A stretch of DNA of 64,000 nt from Streptomyces sp. PR69 (GTDB lineage Bacteria > Actinomycetota > Actinomycetes > Streptomycetales > Streptomycetaceae): positions 124,001-188,000 of the forward strand of contig NZ_JAOWCB010000010.1 in the NCBI RefSeq assembly GCF_026420845.1, read 5' to 3'. The notes beneath the pieces were generated by a model. It was not told where the DNA came from, made no database searches, and saw nothing but the letters and a program-made list of their open reading frames with translations. How positions within the stretch are numbered: the first letter of the stretch is position 1; each line of letters begins with the position of its first letter. A program made the translations under genes and the position numbers. This document shows positions 29,381 to 40,287 of the stretch, one piece after another.

Positions 29381-29914
29381 GTGGCCGAGCAGCTTTACGC
29401 CACTCTCAGGACCAGCCGGGGCGACATCGAGCTGAGGCTCCTGCCGAACCACGCGCCCAGGACGGTCAAGAACTTCGTGGAACTGGCCCAGGGCGGCCGC
29501 GAATGGACCCATCCGGCGACCGGCAGGAAGTCTTCGGGCCCGCTCTTCGACGGCACCGTCTTCCACCGGGTGATCAAAGATTTCATGATCCAGGGCGGGG
29601 ATCCGCTGGGCAACGGCACGGGCGGCCCCGGCTATGAGTTCCAGGACGAGTTCCATCCGGACCTCGCCTTCGACCGTCCGTATCTGCTGGCGATGGCCAA
29701 CGCGGGCCCGAACACCAACGGCTCGCAGTTCTTCATCACGGTGGCGCCCACCGCCTGGCTGACCCGCAAGCACACCATCTTCGGCGAGGTGTCCACGGAG
29801 GCCGGCAAGAAGGTGGTGGACGCCATCGCGGCCGTCGAGACGAACCCGCACACCAAGCGGCCGGTGGAGGATGTGGTGATCGAGTCCGTGGTCGTGGAGA
29901 CCCGTACGAGCTGA
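29381..29914 (+). CDS. Cyclophilin-type peptidyl-prolyl cis-trans isomerase
   Basis: 177 aa from the GTG at 29381 (MAEQLYATLRTSRGDIELRL), since an earlier frame extension lies in non-coding sequence. Cyclophilin motifs: NFVELAQGG, GTVFHRVIKDFMIQGGDPLG (catalytic Arg and Phe region), FDRPYLLAMANAGPNTNGSQ with FFITVAPTAWL (Gln/Phe of the active site), and HTIFGEV. It accelerates proline isomerisation in the cytoplasm. No signal peptide is seen. It is divergent from the DUF5324 gene and upstream of the rhomboid protease in the same direction. Confidence 0.96.
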   Translation: MAEQLYATLRTSRGDIELRLLPNHAPRTVKNFVELAQGGREWTHPATGRKSSGPLFDGTVFHRVIKDFMIQGGDPLGNGTGGPGYEFQDEFHPDLAFDRPYLLAMANAGPNTNGSQFFITVAPTAWLTRKHTIFGEVSTEAGKKVVDAIAAVETNPHTKRPVEDVVIESVVVETRTS

Positions 29915-30066
29915 CTGTCGGGAGCCGCGCCCCGAGAGGCCCGAGAGGCATGGGCTGGCCTGTGGGTCCCCGATTGTCCACAGGGGAACCAAAACGCCCC
30001 GGTCATCCGTAAGGATGGACGGGGCGGTGTGTTGAGCCCACAAGACCGGCGGAGATCGAGGGGATC

Positions 30067-30963
30067 ATGGACCAGGCACCAGGCAGCCCGCAGGAGCCCC
30101 GGGGCACGCATGGCCTGCCGGGCTGCTACCGGCATCCGGGCCGGGAGACCGGCATCACCTGCACCCGCTGCGAGCGGCCGATCTGCACGGACTGCATGGT
30201 CAGCGCCTCGGTCGGGTTCCAGTGCCCCGAGTGCGTCAGGACCGGTTCCGGCACGGGCCACGCCCCGGGCGCCAGCCGTCCCCGGACGATCGCCGGCGGC
30301 ACGGTCGCGGCCGATCCGCATCTGGTCACCAAGATTCTGCTGGCGGTCAACGCCGCCGTCTTCATCGCCGTCCTGGCCGTCGACGATCTCGTCCACCGGC
30401 TGACGCTGATCGGATACGCCATCGACCCCCGCCTCGGCGAGGTGGTCGGCGTCGTCGACGGCGAGTGGTACCGGCTGATCACCTCGATGTTCCTGCATGA
30501 GCAGATCTGGCACATCGGCTTCAACATGCTGGGGCTGTGGTGGCTCGGCCGGTCCCTGGAGGAGGCCCTCGGCAGAGTGCGCTATCTGGCGCTCTATCTG
30601 CTGTCCGGCCTGGCCGGCAATGCGCTGACCTATCTGCTCAACGCGCCGAACCAGCCCTCGCTCGGCGCCTCAGGAGCGATCTTCGGGCTGCTCGGCGCGA
30701 CCGTCGTGCTGATGCGCCGGTTCCGCTACGACATGCGGCCGATCCTGGTCCTGCTGGCGCTGAACCTCTTCATCACCTTCCGCTACCAGGACATCATCGC
30801 CTGGGAGGCCCATGTCGGCGGTCTGGTCGCTGGTGTGATCATCGCCTACGGCATGATCCACGCCCCGCGTGCCCACCGCACTCTGGTGCAGACGGTCACC
30901 TGTGGAGCAGTGCTGCTCACGGCCGTCGTCATGGCGGTGGCGCGGACGATGGCGCTCAGCTGA
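30067..30963 (+). CDS. Rhomboid-family intramembrane serine protease with zinc-binding N-terminus
   Basis: 298 aa. Residues 20-56 form a B-box-like zinc finger (CYRHPGRETGITCTRCERPI then CTDCM, FQCPEC). Six membrane segments follow from residue 88. The catalytic dyad is S202 in LGASGAIFGLLG and H249 in WEAHVGGLVAG, and HIGFNMLGLWWLG gives the conserved HxxxN. Rhomboids cleave membrane-protein segments. The cytoplasmic zinc finger is common in actinobacterial members. It is directly upstream of the crgA region, as in other streptomycetes. Confidence 0.95.
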   Translation: MDQAPGSPQEPRGTHGLPGCYRHPGRETGITCTRCERPICTDCMVSASVGFQCPECVRTGSGTGHAPGASRPRTIAGGTVAADPHLVTKILLAVNAAVFIAVLAVDDLVHRLTLIGYAIDPRLGEVVGVVDGEWYRLITSMFLHEQIWHIGFNMLGLWWLGRSLEEALGRVRYLALYLLSGLAGNALTYLLNAPNQPSLGASGAIFGLLGATVVLMRRFRYDMRPILVLLALNLFITFRYQDIIAWEAHVGGLVAGVIIAYGMIHAPRAHRTLVQTVTCGAVLLTAVVMAVARTMALS

Positions 30964-31330
30964 GCGGGACCTTTCCCCAGAGTTGTCCACAGCGTGTGGC
31001 GGATCCTGTGCATGCCGTGGGGAACGGCCGTGCCCGGGGTCGCTGATCCGGGTTGCTCTGCGCCGCCCCTCGCTTTGTGGCGTTTTGCTGGGTTCTGCCT
31101 GGGCGGGCCCGGCGGTGACGGAGGCGGCCCGGGCCGCCCGGCGGCCGCGTCCGCACGGTCCCGCCGGCGTCAACATCCCGGAAGTTATCCACAGATCGTC
31201 TGACCTTTCCACTGGACTGTGGACAGCCCTGTGGATAACTCTGGGGATGGCTTGACGGGCGGACTGCGGATCGGCTACTGCCGCCGCCATGGCCGCCGCC
31301 GTCGCCGCTTTCTGCCGCTGCTTCCCGCCG
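30964..31330. other. Intergenic region with DnaA-box-like sites
   Basis: This 367-bp region between the convergent rhomboid and crgA genes has no gene. It holds TTGTCCACA at 30983-30991, TTATCCACA at 31185-31193, its exact complement at 31230-31238, and a one-mismatch copy at 31218-31226. A further TTGTCCACA is at 29974-29982 and a near match at 33280-33288. These are strong matches to bacterial DnaA boxes. No other origin feature is present. Confidence 0.6.
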
Positions 31331-31588
31331 CTACTTCCACTGAGTGGACACGCCGAAGCCCGCGGCGATGAAGCCGAAGCCCACGACGATATTCCAGTTG
31401 CCGAAGCTCTTGATCGGAAGGCTGCCCTCGGTCACATAGAAGAGAACGATCCAGGCGAGCCCGATCAGGAACAGCGCCAGCATCACCGGAGCCACCCAGC
31501 TGCGGCTGGTCAGCTTGATGCTGGTCGCCTGCTTCGAAGAGGGCGGCGGTGTGAAGTCGGCCTTCTTGCGGATCCGTGACTTCGGCAC
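31331..31588 (-). CDS. crgA: Cell-division inhibitor CrgA
   Basis: 85 aa. It starts with the conserved [20 protein letters not shown] and has two membrane segments ([20 protein letters not shown] and [18 protein letters not shown]) joined by [13 protein letters not shown]. CrgA is a small integral membrane protein that restrains FtsZ-ring assembly and coordinates septation in Streptomyces aerial hyphae. Length and sequence are standard. It is divergent from the DUF881 gene. Confidence 0.97.
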   Translation of the reverse strand: MPKSRIRKKADFTPPPSSKQATSIKLTSRSWVAPVMLALFLIGLAWIVLFYVTEGSLPIKSFGNWNIVVGFGFIAAGFGVSTQWK

Positions 31589-31729
31589 GAGGGACTCTCC
31601 TGTCGATGCGCTGCGTGACCGCGCGGGGGAACTGTGGCTGGCGCCGGGGCTGGAGCGAGGGGGACTCCTGGCTCCCCCGGGCGTCCGTTAGCGTAGTGCT
31701 TCCATGGCGCCGTAAGGAGTAAGGGTACG

Positions 31730-32506
31730 TTGAGCAATTCTGCCGACTCCCCGCAAGGGCCGGTCAGACGCCCGGTGTGGCGTCCTGTCCGGCTGCTCAC
31801 CGCCGGCGTTTTCGCCCTGGCCGGGCTGATCTTCGTGACCAGCTTCAACACGGCCAAGGGTACCGACATCCGCACCGACGACTCCCTGCTGAAGCTCTCC
31901 GATCTGATCCAGCAGCGCAGCGACCGCAACGGTGAGCTTGAGGCGTCCACATCGGCCGTGCGCGGGGATGTGGAGGCCCTCGCAGAGCGTGACGACGGCT
32001 CCACCAGGGCGGAAGACGAGAGGCTCGGCGCCCTGGAGCGGGCCGCCGGCACACAGGAGGTGAGCGGCGAGGGCCTCACCGTCACCTTGACAGACGCCCC
32101 GCCGAACGCCCAGGCAGCCCCCGGCTACCCCGAGCCCCAGCCCAATGACCTGGTCATCCACCAGCAGGATCTGCAGGCCGTGGTCAATGCGCTGTGGCAG
32201 GGCGGGGCCGAGGGCATCCGCGTCATGGACCAGCGGCTGATCTCTACCAGCGCCGTGCGCTGCGTCGGCAACACGCTCATCCTGCAGGGCCGGGTCTACT
32301 CCCCGCCGTACAAGGTCACGGCGGTCGGCGACCGCGGGAAGCTGGAGGCGGCTCTTGCCGGGTCGCCCGCGGTGCAGAACTACCAGCTGTATGTGAAGGC
32401 GTACGGCCTCGGCTGGAAAGTCGACGAGCACAAGGCGGTGACTCTTCCCGGCTACTCGGGCACAGTGGACCTCCACCACGCGGAGCCCGTGAAGCCCGCG
32501 GAGTAG
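31730..32506 (+). CDS. DUF881-domain envelope protein
   Basis: 258 aa from a TTG at 31730 preceded by AAGGAGT. A single membrane segment lies at about residues 22-42 (LLTAGVFALAGLIFVTSFNT), followed by a coiled-coil (DLIQQRSDRNGELEASTSAV). The extracytoplasmic DUF881 domain reads VTLTDAPPNAQAAPGYPEPQ, DLVIHQQDLQAVVNALWQGG, AEGIRVMDQRLISTSAVRCV. The family is found next to crgA and division genes and is thought to belong to the divisome or envelope machinery. No catalytic residues are known. Confidence 0.93.
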   Translation: MSNSADSPQGPVRRPVWRPVRLLTAGVFALAGLIFVTSFNTAKGTDIRTDDSLLKLSDLIQQRSDRNGELEASTSAVRGDVEALAERDDGSTRAEDERLGALERAAGTQEVSGEGLTVTLTDAPPNAQAAPGYPEPQPNDLVIHQQDLQAVVNALWQGGAEGIRVMDQRLISTSAVRCVGNTLILQGRVYSPPYKVTAVGDRGKLEAALAGSPAVQNYQLYVKAYGLGWKVDEHKAVTLPGYSGTVDLHHAEPVKPAE

Positions 32507-32534
32507 CCCGGGCCGCAGGAGCAGGGGGGCAGCG

Positions 32535-33293
32535 GTGCCGCTCCGGACACGCCTCACCCGGCTGTTCGTCGGGATTCTCAGTGAGATCTGCGTCACGGTC
32601 GGCGCAGTGCTGCTGCTGTTCGTCGCGTATGTCCTGATGTGGACGGGCGTCAAGGCCGACGGCGCCGTCGGCGACCAGCTCGACCGGCTGGAGAAGCGCT
32701 GGTCGCAGCCGTCGCCGCCGGGGGCCGGGCCGTCGCCGCCGTCCGCCCGGCCCGAGGCCGCGGCGAACCCGTCGGCCACCGCCCCGGCCCCGTCTGCCGG
32801 CCCGTACGAGCACGGCGAGCCCTTCGCGGTGATGCGCATCCCCCGCTTCGGCGACGGCTGGGAGTGGCCGGTCCTCCAGGGGGCCAGCCCGGACGTCCTC
32901 AAGAAGGGGCTCGGGCACTACCCCTCGACCGCCCGCCCCGGCGAGCGGGGCAATGTCGCCGTCGCCGGACACCGGCGCACCTACGGGGACCCGTTCAGGG
33001 AATTCCCCGAGCTGCGCGCCGGGGACGCCGTGCTGCTGGACGACGGGACGACCCGGTACACGTACCGCGTCGTCGCCCGGCCGTACCGGACCGTCCCCTC
33101 CGACGTGGGCGTCGTCGAGCCGGTGCCGCGGCCGCTGCGGACCGGCGCGGCGCCCTTCGACGGCCCCGGGCGCTATCTCACGCTCACCACCTGCGACCCC
33201 GAGTGGGGCAGCAGCCACCGGCTGATCGCCTGGGCGCGGCTGGAGGCGAAGGCCCCTGTGGGGGACGGCGGGCCGCAAGCTGTCCACAGCTGA
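32535..33293 (+). CDS. Class E sortase (first of three)
   Basis: 252 aa from a GTG 28 bp after the DUF881 stop. N-terminal membrane anchor at about 12-38 (VGILSEICVTVGAVLLLFVA), a Pro/Ala-rich linker to about 90, then the sortase beta-barrel: H146 in VAVAGHRRTYGDPF, C220 in YLTLTTCDPEW, and R229. All three catalytic residues are present. Class E sortases attach LAXTG-type proteins such as long chaplins to the cell wall. Same-strand context with two more sortases and pabA suggests one transcript. Confidence 0.95.
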   Translation: MPLRTRLTRLFVGILSEICVTVGAVLLLFVAYVLMWTGVKADGAVGDQLDRLEKRWSQPSPPGAGPSPPSARPEAAANPSATAPAPSAGPYEHGEPFAVMRIPRFGDGWEWPVLQGASPDVLKKGLGHYPSTARPGERGNVAVAGHRRTYGDPFREFPELRAGDAVLLDDGTTRYTYRVVARPYRTVPSDVGVVEPVPRPLRTGAAPFDGPGRYLTLTTCDPEWGSSHRLIAWARLEAKAPVGDGGPQAVHS

Positions 33294-33350
33294 CCCACAG
33301 GCCCGTGCGGCCCTTTAGTCTGGTGCCCGTACCGAACGGAAAGGGACGGC

Positions 33351-33545
33351 ATGTACGGCTGGATCTGGCGGCATCTGCCGGGCAACGCATGGGTGCGGGC
33401 CTTCATCTCCCTCGTGCTGTTCCTCGCGGTCGTCTATGTGCTGTTCCAATACGTCTTCCCCTGGGCGGAGCCGCTGCTGCCGTTCGGCGATGTGACGGTG
33501 GACGGCGAAGGCGCCGCAGCGGGAACGGCAGGAGCGGACCAGTGA
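33351..33545 (+). CDS. Small single-span membrane protein
   Basis: 64 aa: a short amphipathic N-terminus, one hydrophobic segment at about 16-36 (WVRAFISLVLFLAVVYVLFQ), then an acidic Gly/Ala tail. It is conserved in this position between a sortase and pabA in streptomycetes. Its stop overlaps the pabA GTG by 4 bases, indicating translational coupling. Function unknown. Confidence 0.85.
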   Translation: MYGWIWRHLPGNAWVRAFISLVLFLAVVYVLFQYVFPWAEPLLPFGDVTVDGEGAAAGTAGADQ

Positions 33546-34180
33546 GCGCGCGCATTCTCGTCGTGGACAACTACGACAGCTTTGTCTTCAACCTCGTCCA
33601 GTACCTGTACCAGCTGGGCGCCGAGTGCGAGGTCGTGCGCAACGACGAAGTGGCCCTCGCCCATGCGCAGGACGGCTTCGACGGCGTGCTGCTCTCCCCC
33701 GGCCCCGGCGCGCCCGAGCAGGCGGGCGTCTGCGTCGACATGGTGCGGCACTGCGCTGAGACGCGCGTCCCCGTCTTCGGCGTCTGCCTGGGGATGCAGT
33801 CGATGGCCGTGGCGTACGGAGGAGTGGTGGACCGCGCCCCCGAGCTGCTGCACGGCAAGACGTCCTCCGTCACCCACGAGGGCAAGGGCGTGTTCGCCGG
33901 GCTGCCCTCGCCCTTCACCGCGACCCGCTACCACTCGCTGGCCGCCAAGCCGGGCGAGCTGCCGGCCGAGCTGGAGGTCACGGCCTGGACGGCGGACGGC
34001 ATCATCATGGGCCTGCGCCACCGTGACAAGGCCGTGGAGGGCGTGCAGTTCCACCCCGAGTCGGTGCTGACCGAGCACGGCCATCTGATGCTCGCCAACT
34101 GGCTGGAGCAGTGCGGCGACACCGGGGCGGTCGGCCGTTCGGCAGGTCTGGCACCGGTGGTGGGCAAGGCTGTGGCGTGA
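33542..34180 (+). CDS. pabA: Aminodeoxychorismate/anthranilate synthase glutamine amidotransferase subunit
   Basis: 212 aa from the GTG at 33542, which overlaps the previous stop (GTGA). Class I glutamine amidotransferase: ILVVDNYDSFVFNLVQYL, LLSPGPGAPEQAG, the nucleophile loop PVFGVCLGMQSMAVAYGG (Cys), and FHPESVLTEHG (catalytic His/Glu). It releases ammonia from glutamine for PabB/TrpE-type synthases in folate or tryptophan synthesis. No synthase large subunit is adjacent. Its position between sortase genes is the usual streptomycete arrangement. Confidence 0.95.
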   Translation: MSARILVVDNYDSFVFNLVQYLYQLGAECEVVRNDEVALAHAQDGFDGVLLSPGPGAPEQAGVCVDMVRHCAETRVPVFGVCLGMQSMAVAYGGVVDRAPELLHGKTSSVTHEGKGVFAGLPSPFTATRYHSLAAKPGELPAELEVTAWTADGIIMGLRHRDKAVEGVQFHPESVLTEHGHLMLANWLEQCGDTGAVGRSAGLAPVVGKAVA

Positions 34181-35664
34181 GCGCGATGCGCCCCGGGCAC
34201 GAGCAGGAGCATGGGCGCGAGCGTGAATTCGACCCGCTGACGGACCCGCTGCCGGACCTGTCGCCGGGCCCCCTGGAGGCGGGGGCGGACGGCGGACAGG
34301 CCGCCCACGGCCCTCAGGGCTCGCCGTGGTTCCGTGCGGGGAACATCCCGGCGCAGCAGGAGCCGCCGCCTCAGGAGTGGTACGACCCCGAGGGCTACGA
34401 GCGCGACTGGTACGGCCCGCCTCAGCAGGACCCCCAGCGACTGACGCCCGGCGCTCAGGGACAGGCGGCCGGATACGGCGACACCTCGGGGGCCGGTACG
34501 GCGGCGGCGTTCGGCGCCGCCGCGGAACCGGGGGCCGGACCCGCCCCTGCGCCCGTACCTGGTTCCGGAACAGGTCCGGGAGCGGGACCCGGCCCGGGAG
34601 CCGGACCCGCGGCCGGGCGCATGCCGCCGTACACGGACCGGTCGATGCCCGAGGACCCGCGCCAGGGCGTGCCGGGGCCGCGCGCCGCCGCCGGACCCGT
34701 CCCGGCGTCCGGCTCCGAGGCGGACGCCGGTCCCGCGCCCGACGACACCGCCGTACTCGACGCGGTCGTGCCCGGCGGCGAGACGACAGCGCTGCACACT
34801 GCCGGGCCGAATGCCGCAGGGGAGGCGTACCCCGTCCCCTCCGGCCCCGGCAGGGCCGAGCGGCGCAGGGCGGCCAAGGGCAGGGGCCGCCGGCGGGCCG
34901 GCCCGGCGGGAGCGCCGTCCCCGCAGTCCGGGGCGGGCCCGGACGGGCGGCCGCTGTCGCGTGTGGAGGCCCGGCGGCTGGCGCGTGCGCAGAAGGACAG
35001 CCCGGCCGTCATCGCGAGCCGGGCCCTCGGAGAGCTGTTCATCACCTGCGGGGTGCTGATGCTGCTGTTCGTCACCTATCAGCTCTGGTGGACGAATGTG
35101 CTCGCCAATCAGCAGGCCGACAAGGAGGCCAGCAAGATCCAGGAGAACTGGGCCGAGGGGCGCGACCCGGGGCAGTTCGAGCCGGGCCAGGGCTTCGCGA
35201 TCATGTATATCCCGAAGCTGGACGTGGTCGTCCCGATCGCCGAAGGCATCGACAAGCACAAGGTGCTCGACCGCGGGATGATCGGCCACTACGCCGAAGG
35301 GTCGCTGAAGACGGCCATGCCCTCGGACAAGACGGGCAATTTCGCGGTCGCCGGCCACCGCAACACCCACGGCGAGCCGTTCCGCTATGTCAACCGCCTC
35401 AAGCCGGGTGATCCGATCGTCGTCGAGACACGGGACGCCTACTACACCTATGAGATGACGAGCATCCTGCCGCAGACCTCCCCGGCGAATGTGGCCGTGA
35501 TCAGTCCGGTGCCGCCGGGCTCGGGCTTCACCGGGCCGGGCCGCTACATCACGCTGACCACCTGCACCCCCGAATTCACGAGTACCTATCGAATGATCGT
35601 GTGGGGCAAGATGGTCGAGGAACGGCCGCGCAGCAAGGGCAAACCGGACGCGCTCGTCGGCTGA
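34177..35664 (+). CDS. Class E sortase with long disordered N-terminus (second of three)
   Basis: 495 aa from the GTG at 34177, which overlaps the pabA stop by 4 bases. The first 280 residues are disordered and rich in Pro, Gly, Ala and Glu (a Gly-Pro-Ala repeat lies near 105-150). A membrane segment near 283-303 (LFITCGVLMLLFVTYQLWWT) precedes the sortase domain, with His in FAVAGHRNTHGEPF, Cys in YITLTTCTPEF and the downstream Arg in TYRMIVWG. The cytoplasmic tail is unusually long for a sortase and may be an interaction platform. Confidence 0.93.
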   Translation: MSAMRPGHEQEHGREREFDPLTDPLPDLSPGPLEAGADGGQAAHGPQGSPWFRAGNIPAQQEPPPQEWYDPEGYERDWYGPPQQDPQRLTPGAQGQAAGYGDTSGAGTAAAFGAAAEPGAGPAPAPVPGSGTGPGAGPGPGAGPAAGRMPPYTDRSMPEDPRQGVPGPRAAAGPVPASGSEADAGPAPDDTAVLDAVVPGGETTALHTAGPNAAGEAYPVPSGPGRAERRRAAKGRGRRRAGPAGAPSPQSGAGPDGRPLSRVEARRLARAQKDSPAVIASRALGELFITCGVLMLLFVTYQLWWTNVLANQQADKEASKIQENWAEGRDPGQFEPGQGFAIMYIPKLDVVVPIAEGIDKHKVLDRGMIGHYAEGSLKTAMPSDKTGNFAVAGHRNTHGEPFRYVNRLKPGDPIVVETRDAYYTYEMTSILPQTSPANVAVISPVPPGSGFTGPGRYITLTTCTPEFTSTYRMIVWGKMVEERPRSKGKPDALVG

Positions 35665-35670
35665 GATCTC

Positions 35671-36435
35671 ATGAGCGCCAAGCTCAAGCATCAAGCTCAA
35701 GCTCAAGCGTCAGAACGAACGTCAACACCGAGACGGGAAACGGGTGCAGTGGCACGTGCACGAAGCCGGATCGCCGGCGTCATCAGCGTCTTCGGAGAGC
35801 TGCTGATCACAGCCGGCGTGGTGCTGGGGCTCTTCGTCGTCTACTCGCTGTGGTGGACGAATGTGCTGGCCGACCGGGAAGCGGCCAAACAGGGCGACCA
35901 GGTGCGCGAGGACTGGGCGAGCAGCGCGCCGGGCGAGCCGGTCGGTCTTGACACCAAGGACGGCATCGGCTTCCTCCACGTCCCGGCGATGGGCAACGGC
36001 GAGGTGCTGGTGAAGAAGGGCACCGAGCCCGACGAACTCAACAACGGCATCGCGGGCTACTACACCGACCCGATCGAGTCGGCCCTCCCCTGGGACAAGC
36101 AGGGCAACTTCACCCTCGCCGCACACCGCGACGGCCACGGGGCGAAGTTCCACAACATCCACAAGCTGAAGGACGGCGACCCGATCGTCTTCGAGACCAA
36201 GGACACCTGGTACGTCTACAAGGTCTACGAAACGCTCCCGGAGACCTCCAAGTACAACGTGGACGTGCTCCAGCCGGTGCCCAAGGAGTCGGGCAAGACC
36301 GGGCCGGGCCGCTACATCACGCTGACGACCTGCACGCCGATGTACACCTCGGATTACCGCTACATCGTGTGGGGCGAACTGGACCGCACGGAGAAGGTCG
36401 ACGCGCAGCGCACCCCGCCGGAGGAGCTGCGCTGA
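35671..36435 (+). CDS. Class E sortase (third of three)
   Basis: 254 aa. Membrane segment about 36-62 (ISVFGELLITAGVVLGLFVV). Catalytic H152 in LAAHRDGHGAKFHN, C221 in YITLTTCTPMY and R230 in DYRYIVWGE. It starts 6 bases after the previous sortase stop and shares the YxLWWTNVLA juxtamembrane sequence with it, pointing to tandem duplication. It lacks the long N-terminal tail. A perfect 21-bp stem terminator follows. Confidence 0.95.
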   Translation: MSAKLKHQAQAQASERTSTPRRETGAVARARSRIAGVISVFGELLITAGVVLGLFVVYSLWWTNVLADREAAKQGDQVREDWASSAPGEPVGLDTKDGIGFLHVPAMGNGEVLVKKGTEPDELNNGIAGYYTDPIESALPWDKQGNFTLAAHRDGHGAKFHNIHKLKDGDPIVFETKDTWYVYKVYETLPETSKYNVDVLQPVPKESGKTGPGRYITLTTCTPMYTSDYRYIVWGELDRTEKVDAQRTPPEELR

Positions 36436-36525
36436 TCACCCGGGGCCCCGCCCCGGACTCCCGGACCGCCGGACTCCCGCACCGCCGGACTCCCAAGCCC
36501 CCGGACTCCCCGGACCCGGTCGTCA

Positions 36526-36571
36526 AAAGCGCGCCGGGCGGGCTGGAAATCCAGCCCGCCCGGCGCGCTTT
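36526..36571. terminator. Strong bidirectional hairpin terminator
   Basis: A perfect 21-bp stem (36526-36546 and 36551-36571) with a 4-base loop lies between the convergent third sortase and pknB genes. AAA/TTT ends make it intrinsic-like in both directions. It is preceded by short CCGGACTCCC repeats at 36455-36515. Confidence 0.92.
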
Positions 36572-36590
36572 GTCACACGGGGCGGGTGCG

Positions 36591-38624
<2,034 letters not shown>

Positions 38625-38823
38625 ACTGTTCCAGCCCTCTCCGTCAGTCCCGACCGCACCCGCGTGTGGTCCGGCGGTGTGCTGTTCGCGCATACGGTAC
38701 CGGGCGTGTCGCGTCCGATCGGCCGTCGGCCGTCAGCTGATACCCGACCGGTATCGCAAAGCGCAGGTATAGCCGCCGCGCGTGATGTCCGTCACTGTGC
38801 CGTGTCATGGCGCTGCGCCCGTG

Positions 38824-40287
38824 TCACTTCTTGCCGTCCAGGACCGCCTGCATCACGGCTTTGGCGATCGGCGCGGCGAGCCCGCCGCCGCTGATGTCGT
38901 CGCGTGCGGTGCCCTGCGAGTCCTCGACGATTACCGCGACCGCGACCGGCGACCCGCTGTCGGTCTTGGCGTACGAGATGAACCAGGCGTACGGGCGCTT
39001 CTTGTTGCCCACGCCGTGCTGTGCGGTGCCGGTCTTGCCGCCGACGGTGACGCCGTCGATCGCCGCGTTGCCGCCGGTGCCCTTGGTGACGACGTTCTCC
39101 ATCATCTCCTGGACGAGCTGAGCCGTCTTCGCGGAGATGGGCCGGCTCATCTCCTGAGGCTCGTTCTTCTTGATGACGTCCAGGTTGGGCGCCTCCAGCT
39201 TGTCGATCATGTACGGCTGCATCAGCTTGCCGTCGTTGGCGATCGCCGCGGTGACCATGGCCATCTGCAGGGGCGTGGTGGCGGTGTTGAACTGGCCGAT
39301 CGCCGACTGCGCGTTGCCCGGCCGGTCCATCTTCTTGTCGTAGACGGAGGCGGCGGCGCGCACCGGGGTGTCGACCTTGGGGTTGTTGAAGCCGAACTTC
39401 TCCGCGTACTCCACCATCTTGTCCCGTGTCACCTCGTCGCCGAGCTTGGCGAAGACCGAGTTGCAGGAGACCTCCATGGCGCGGTTCAGGCTGGCGTTCT
39501 CACAGCCCTGCGCATGGTTGACCATCTCGGTGCGGGTGTTGGGCAGGATGTACGGGTCGGGGGTGTCCGTCGGCGCATGGATGTCGTCGACTTTGCCTTC
39601 CTCGATCGCCGCGGCCGCGGTGACCACCTTGAAGGTGGAGCCGGGCGGGTAGATCTCGCGCAGCGCGCGGTTCAGCTTCGGCTTGTCCGGGTCCTCCTCC
39701 AGCGCCTTCCACGCCTTGGCGTCTTCGCTGCCGTACCCGGCGAAGGACGACGGGTCGTACGACGGCGTGGACGCCAGCGCCAGGATCTTCCCGGTCTGCG
39801 GGTCGATCGCGGCGACCGCGCCCTTCTTGTCGCCCAGACCCTCGTACGCGGCCTTCTGCGCGGCCCCGCTGAGGGTGGTGACGACATTGCCGCCGCGCTT
39901 CTCGTCGCCGGTGAACATCGCCATCGTGCGGTCGAAGAACAGCTGGTCCGAGTTGCCGCTGAGGATGCCGTCCTCAAGCTTCTCGATCTGGTTGGCGTCG
40001 AAGGCCTGTGAGGCGTACCCGGTCACCGGCGCCCACATGGGGCCGTTGGCATAGGTGCGCTTGTACGTGAAGTCCGTGTCGTCGGTCTCGACGGAGCCGG
40101 TGATGGGCTTGCCGTCGACGATGATGTTGCCGCGCTCATGGGCGTACCGCTCGATCTGGACACGGCGGTTGCGGTCATGGGTGTTGAGGGAGTCCGCCTC
40201 CACATACTGCAGCCAGTTGGTGCGTACGAGCAGGGCGAGGACGAGGAAGCCGCAGAAGATCGCGATCCGGCGCAGGGGCTTGTTCAC
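38824..40287 (-). CDS. pbpA: Penicillin-binding protein, class B transpeptidase
   Basis: 487 aa from a GTG at 40287 that overlaps the rodA stop by 4 bases. Membrane anchor at 7-25 (IAIFCGFLVLALLVRTNWLQ). Class B dimerisation region, then the transpeptidase domain with SXXK (PPGSTFKVV), SXN (SCNSVF) and KTG (VGGKTGTAQHG). It cross-links peptidoglycan as the partner of the SEDS glycosyltransferase RodA encoded next to it. Length is standard. The gene itself looks intact despite the breakpoint upstream in rodA. Confidence 0.96.
   Translation of the reverse strand: MNKPLRRIAIFCGFLVLALLVRTNWLQYVEADSLNTHDRNRRVQIERYAHERGNIIVDGKPITGSVETDDTDFTYKRTYANGPMWAPVTGYASQAFDANQIEKLEDGILSGNSDQLFFDRTMAMFTGDEKRGGNVVTTLSGAAQKAAYEGLGDKKGAVAAIDPQTGKILALASTPSYDPSSFAGYGSEDAKAWKALEEDPDKPKLNRALREIYPPGSTFKVVTAAAAIEEGKVDDIHAPTDTPDPYILPNTRTEMVNHAQGCENASLNRAMEVSCNSVFAKLGDEVTRDKMVEYAEKFGFNNPKVDTPVRAAASVYDKKMDRPGNAQSAIGQFNTATTPLQMAMVTAAIANDGKLMQPYMIDKLEAPNLDVIKKNEPQEMSRPISAKTAQLVQEMMENVVTKGTGGNAAIDGVTVGGKTGTAQHGVGNKKRPYAWFISYAKTDSGSPVAVAVIVEDSQGTARDDISGGGLAAPIAKAVMQAVLDGKK

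Noticed and set aside
28419..29435. Plus-strand 338-codon frame over the DUF5324 gene
   Set aside because: Shadow; the minus-strand GTG with GAGGAGG and family motifs is the real gene.
29974..33288. Chromosomal replication origin, suggested by DnaA-box-like sites
   Set aside because: No dnaA, dnaN or AT-rich unwinding region; too few boxes for a streptomycete oriC.
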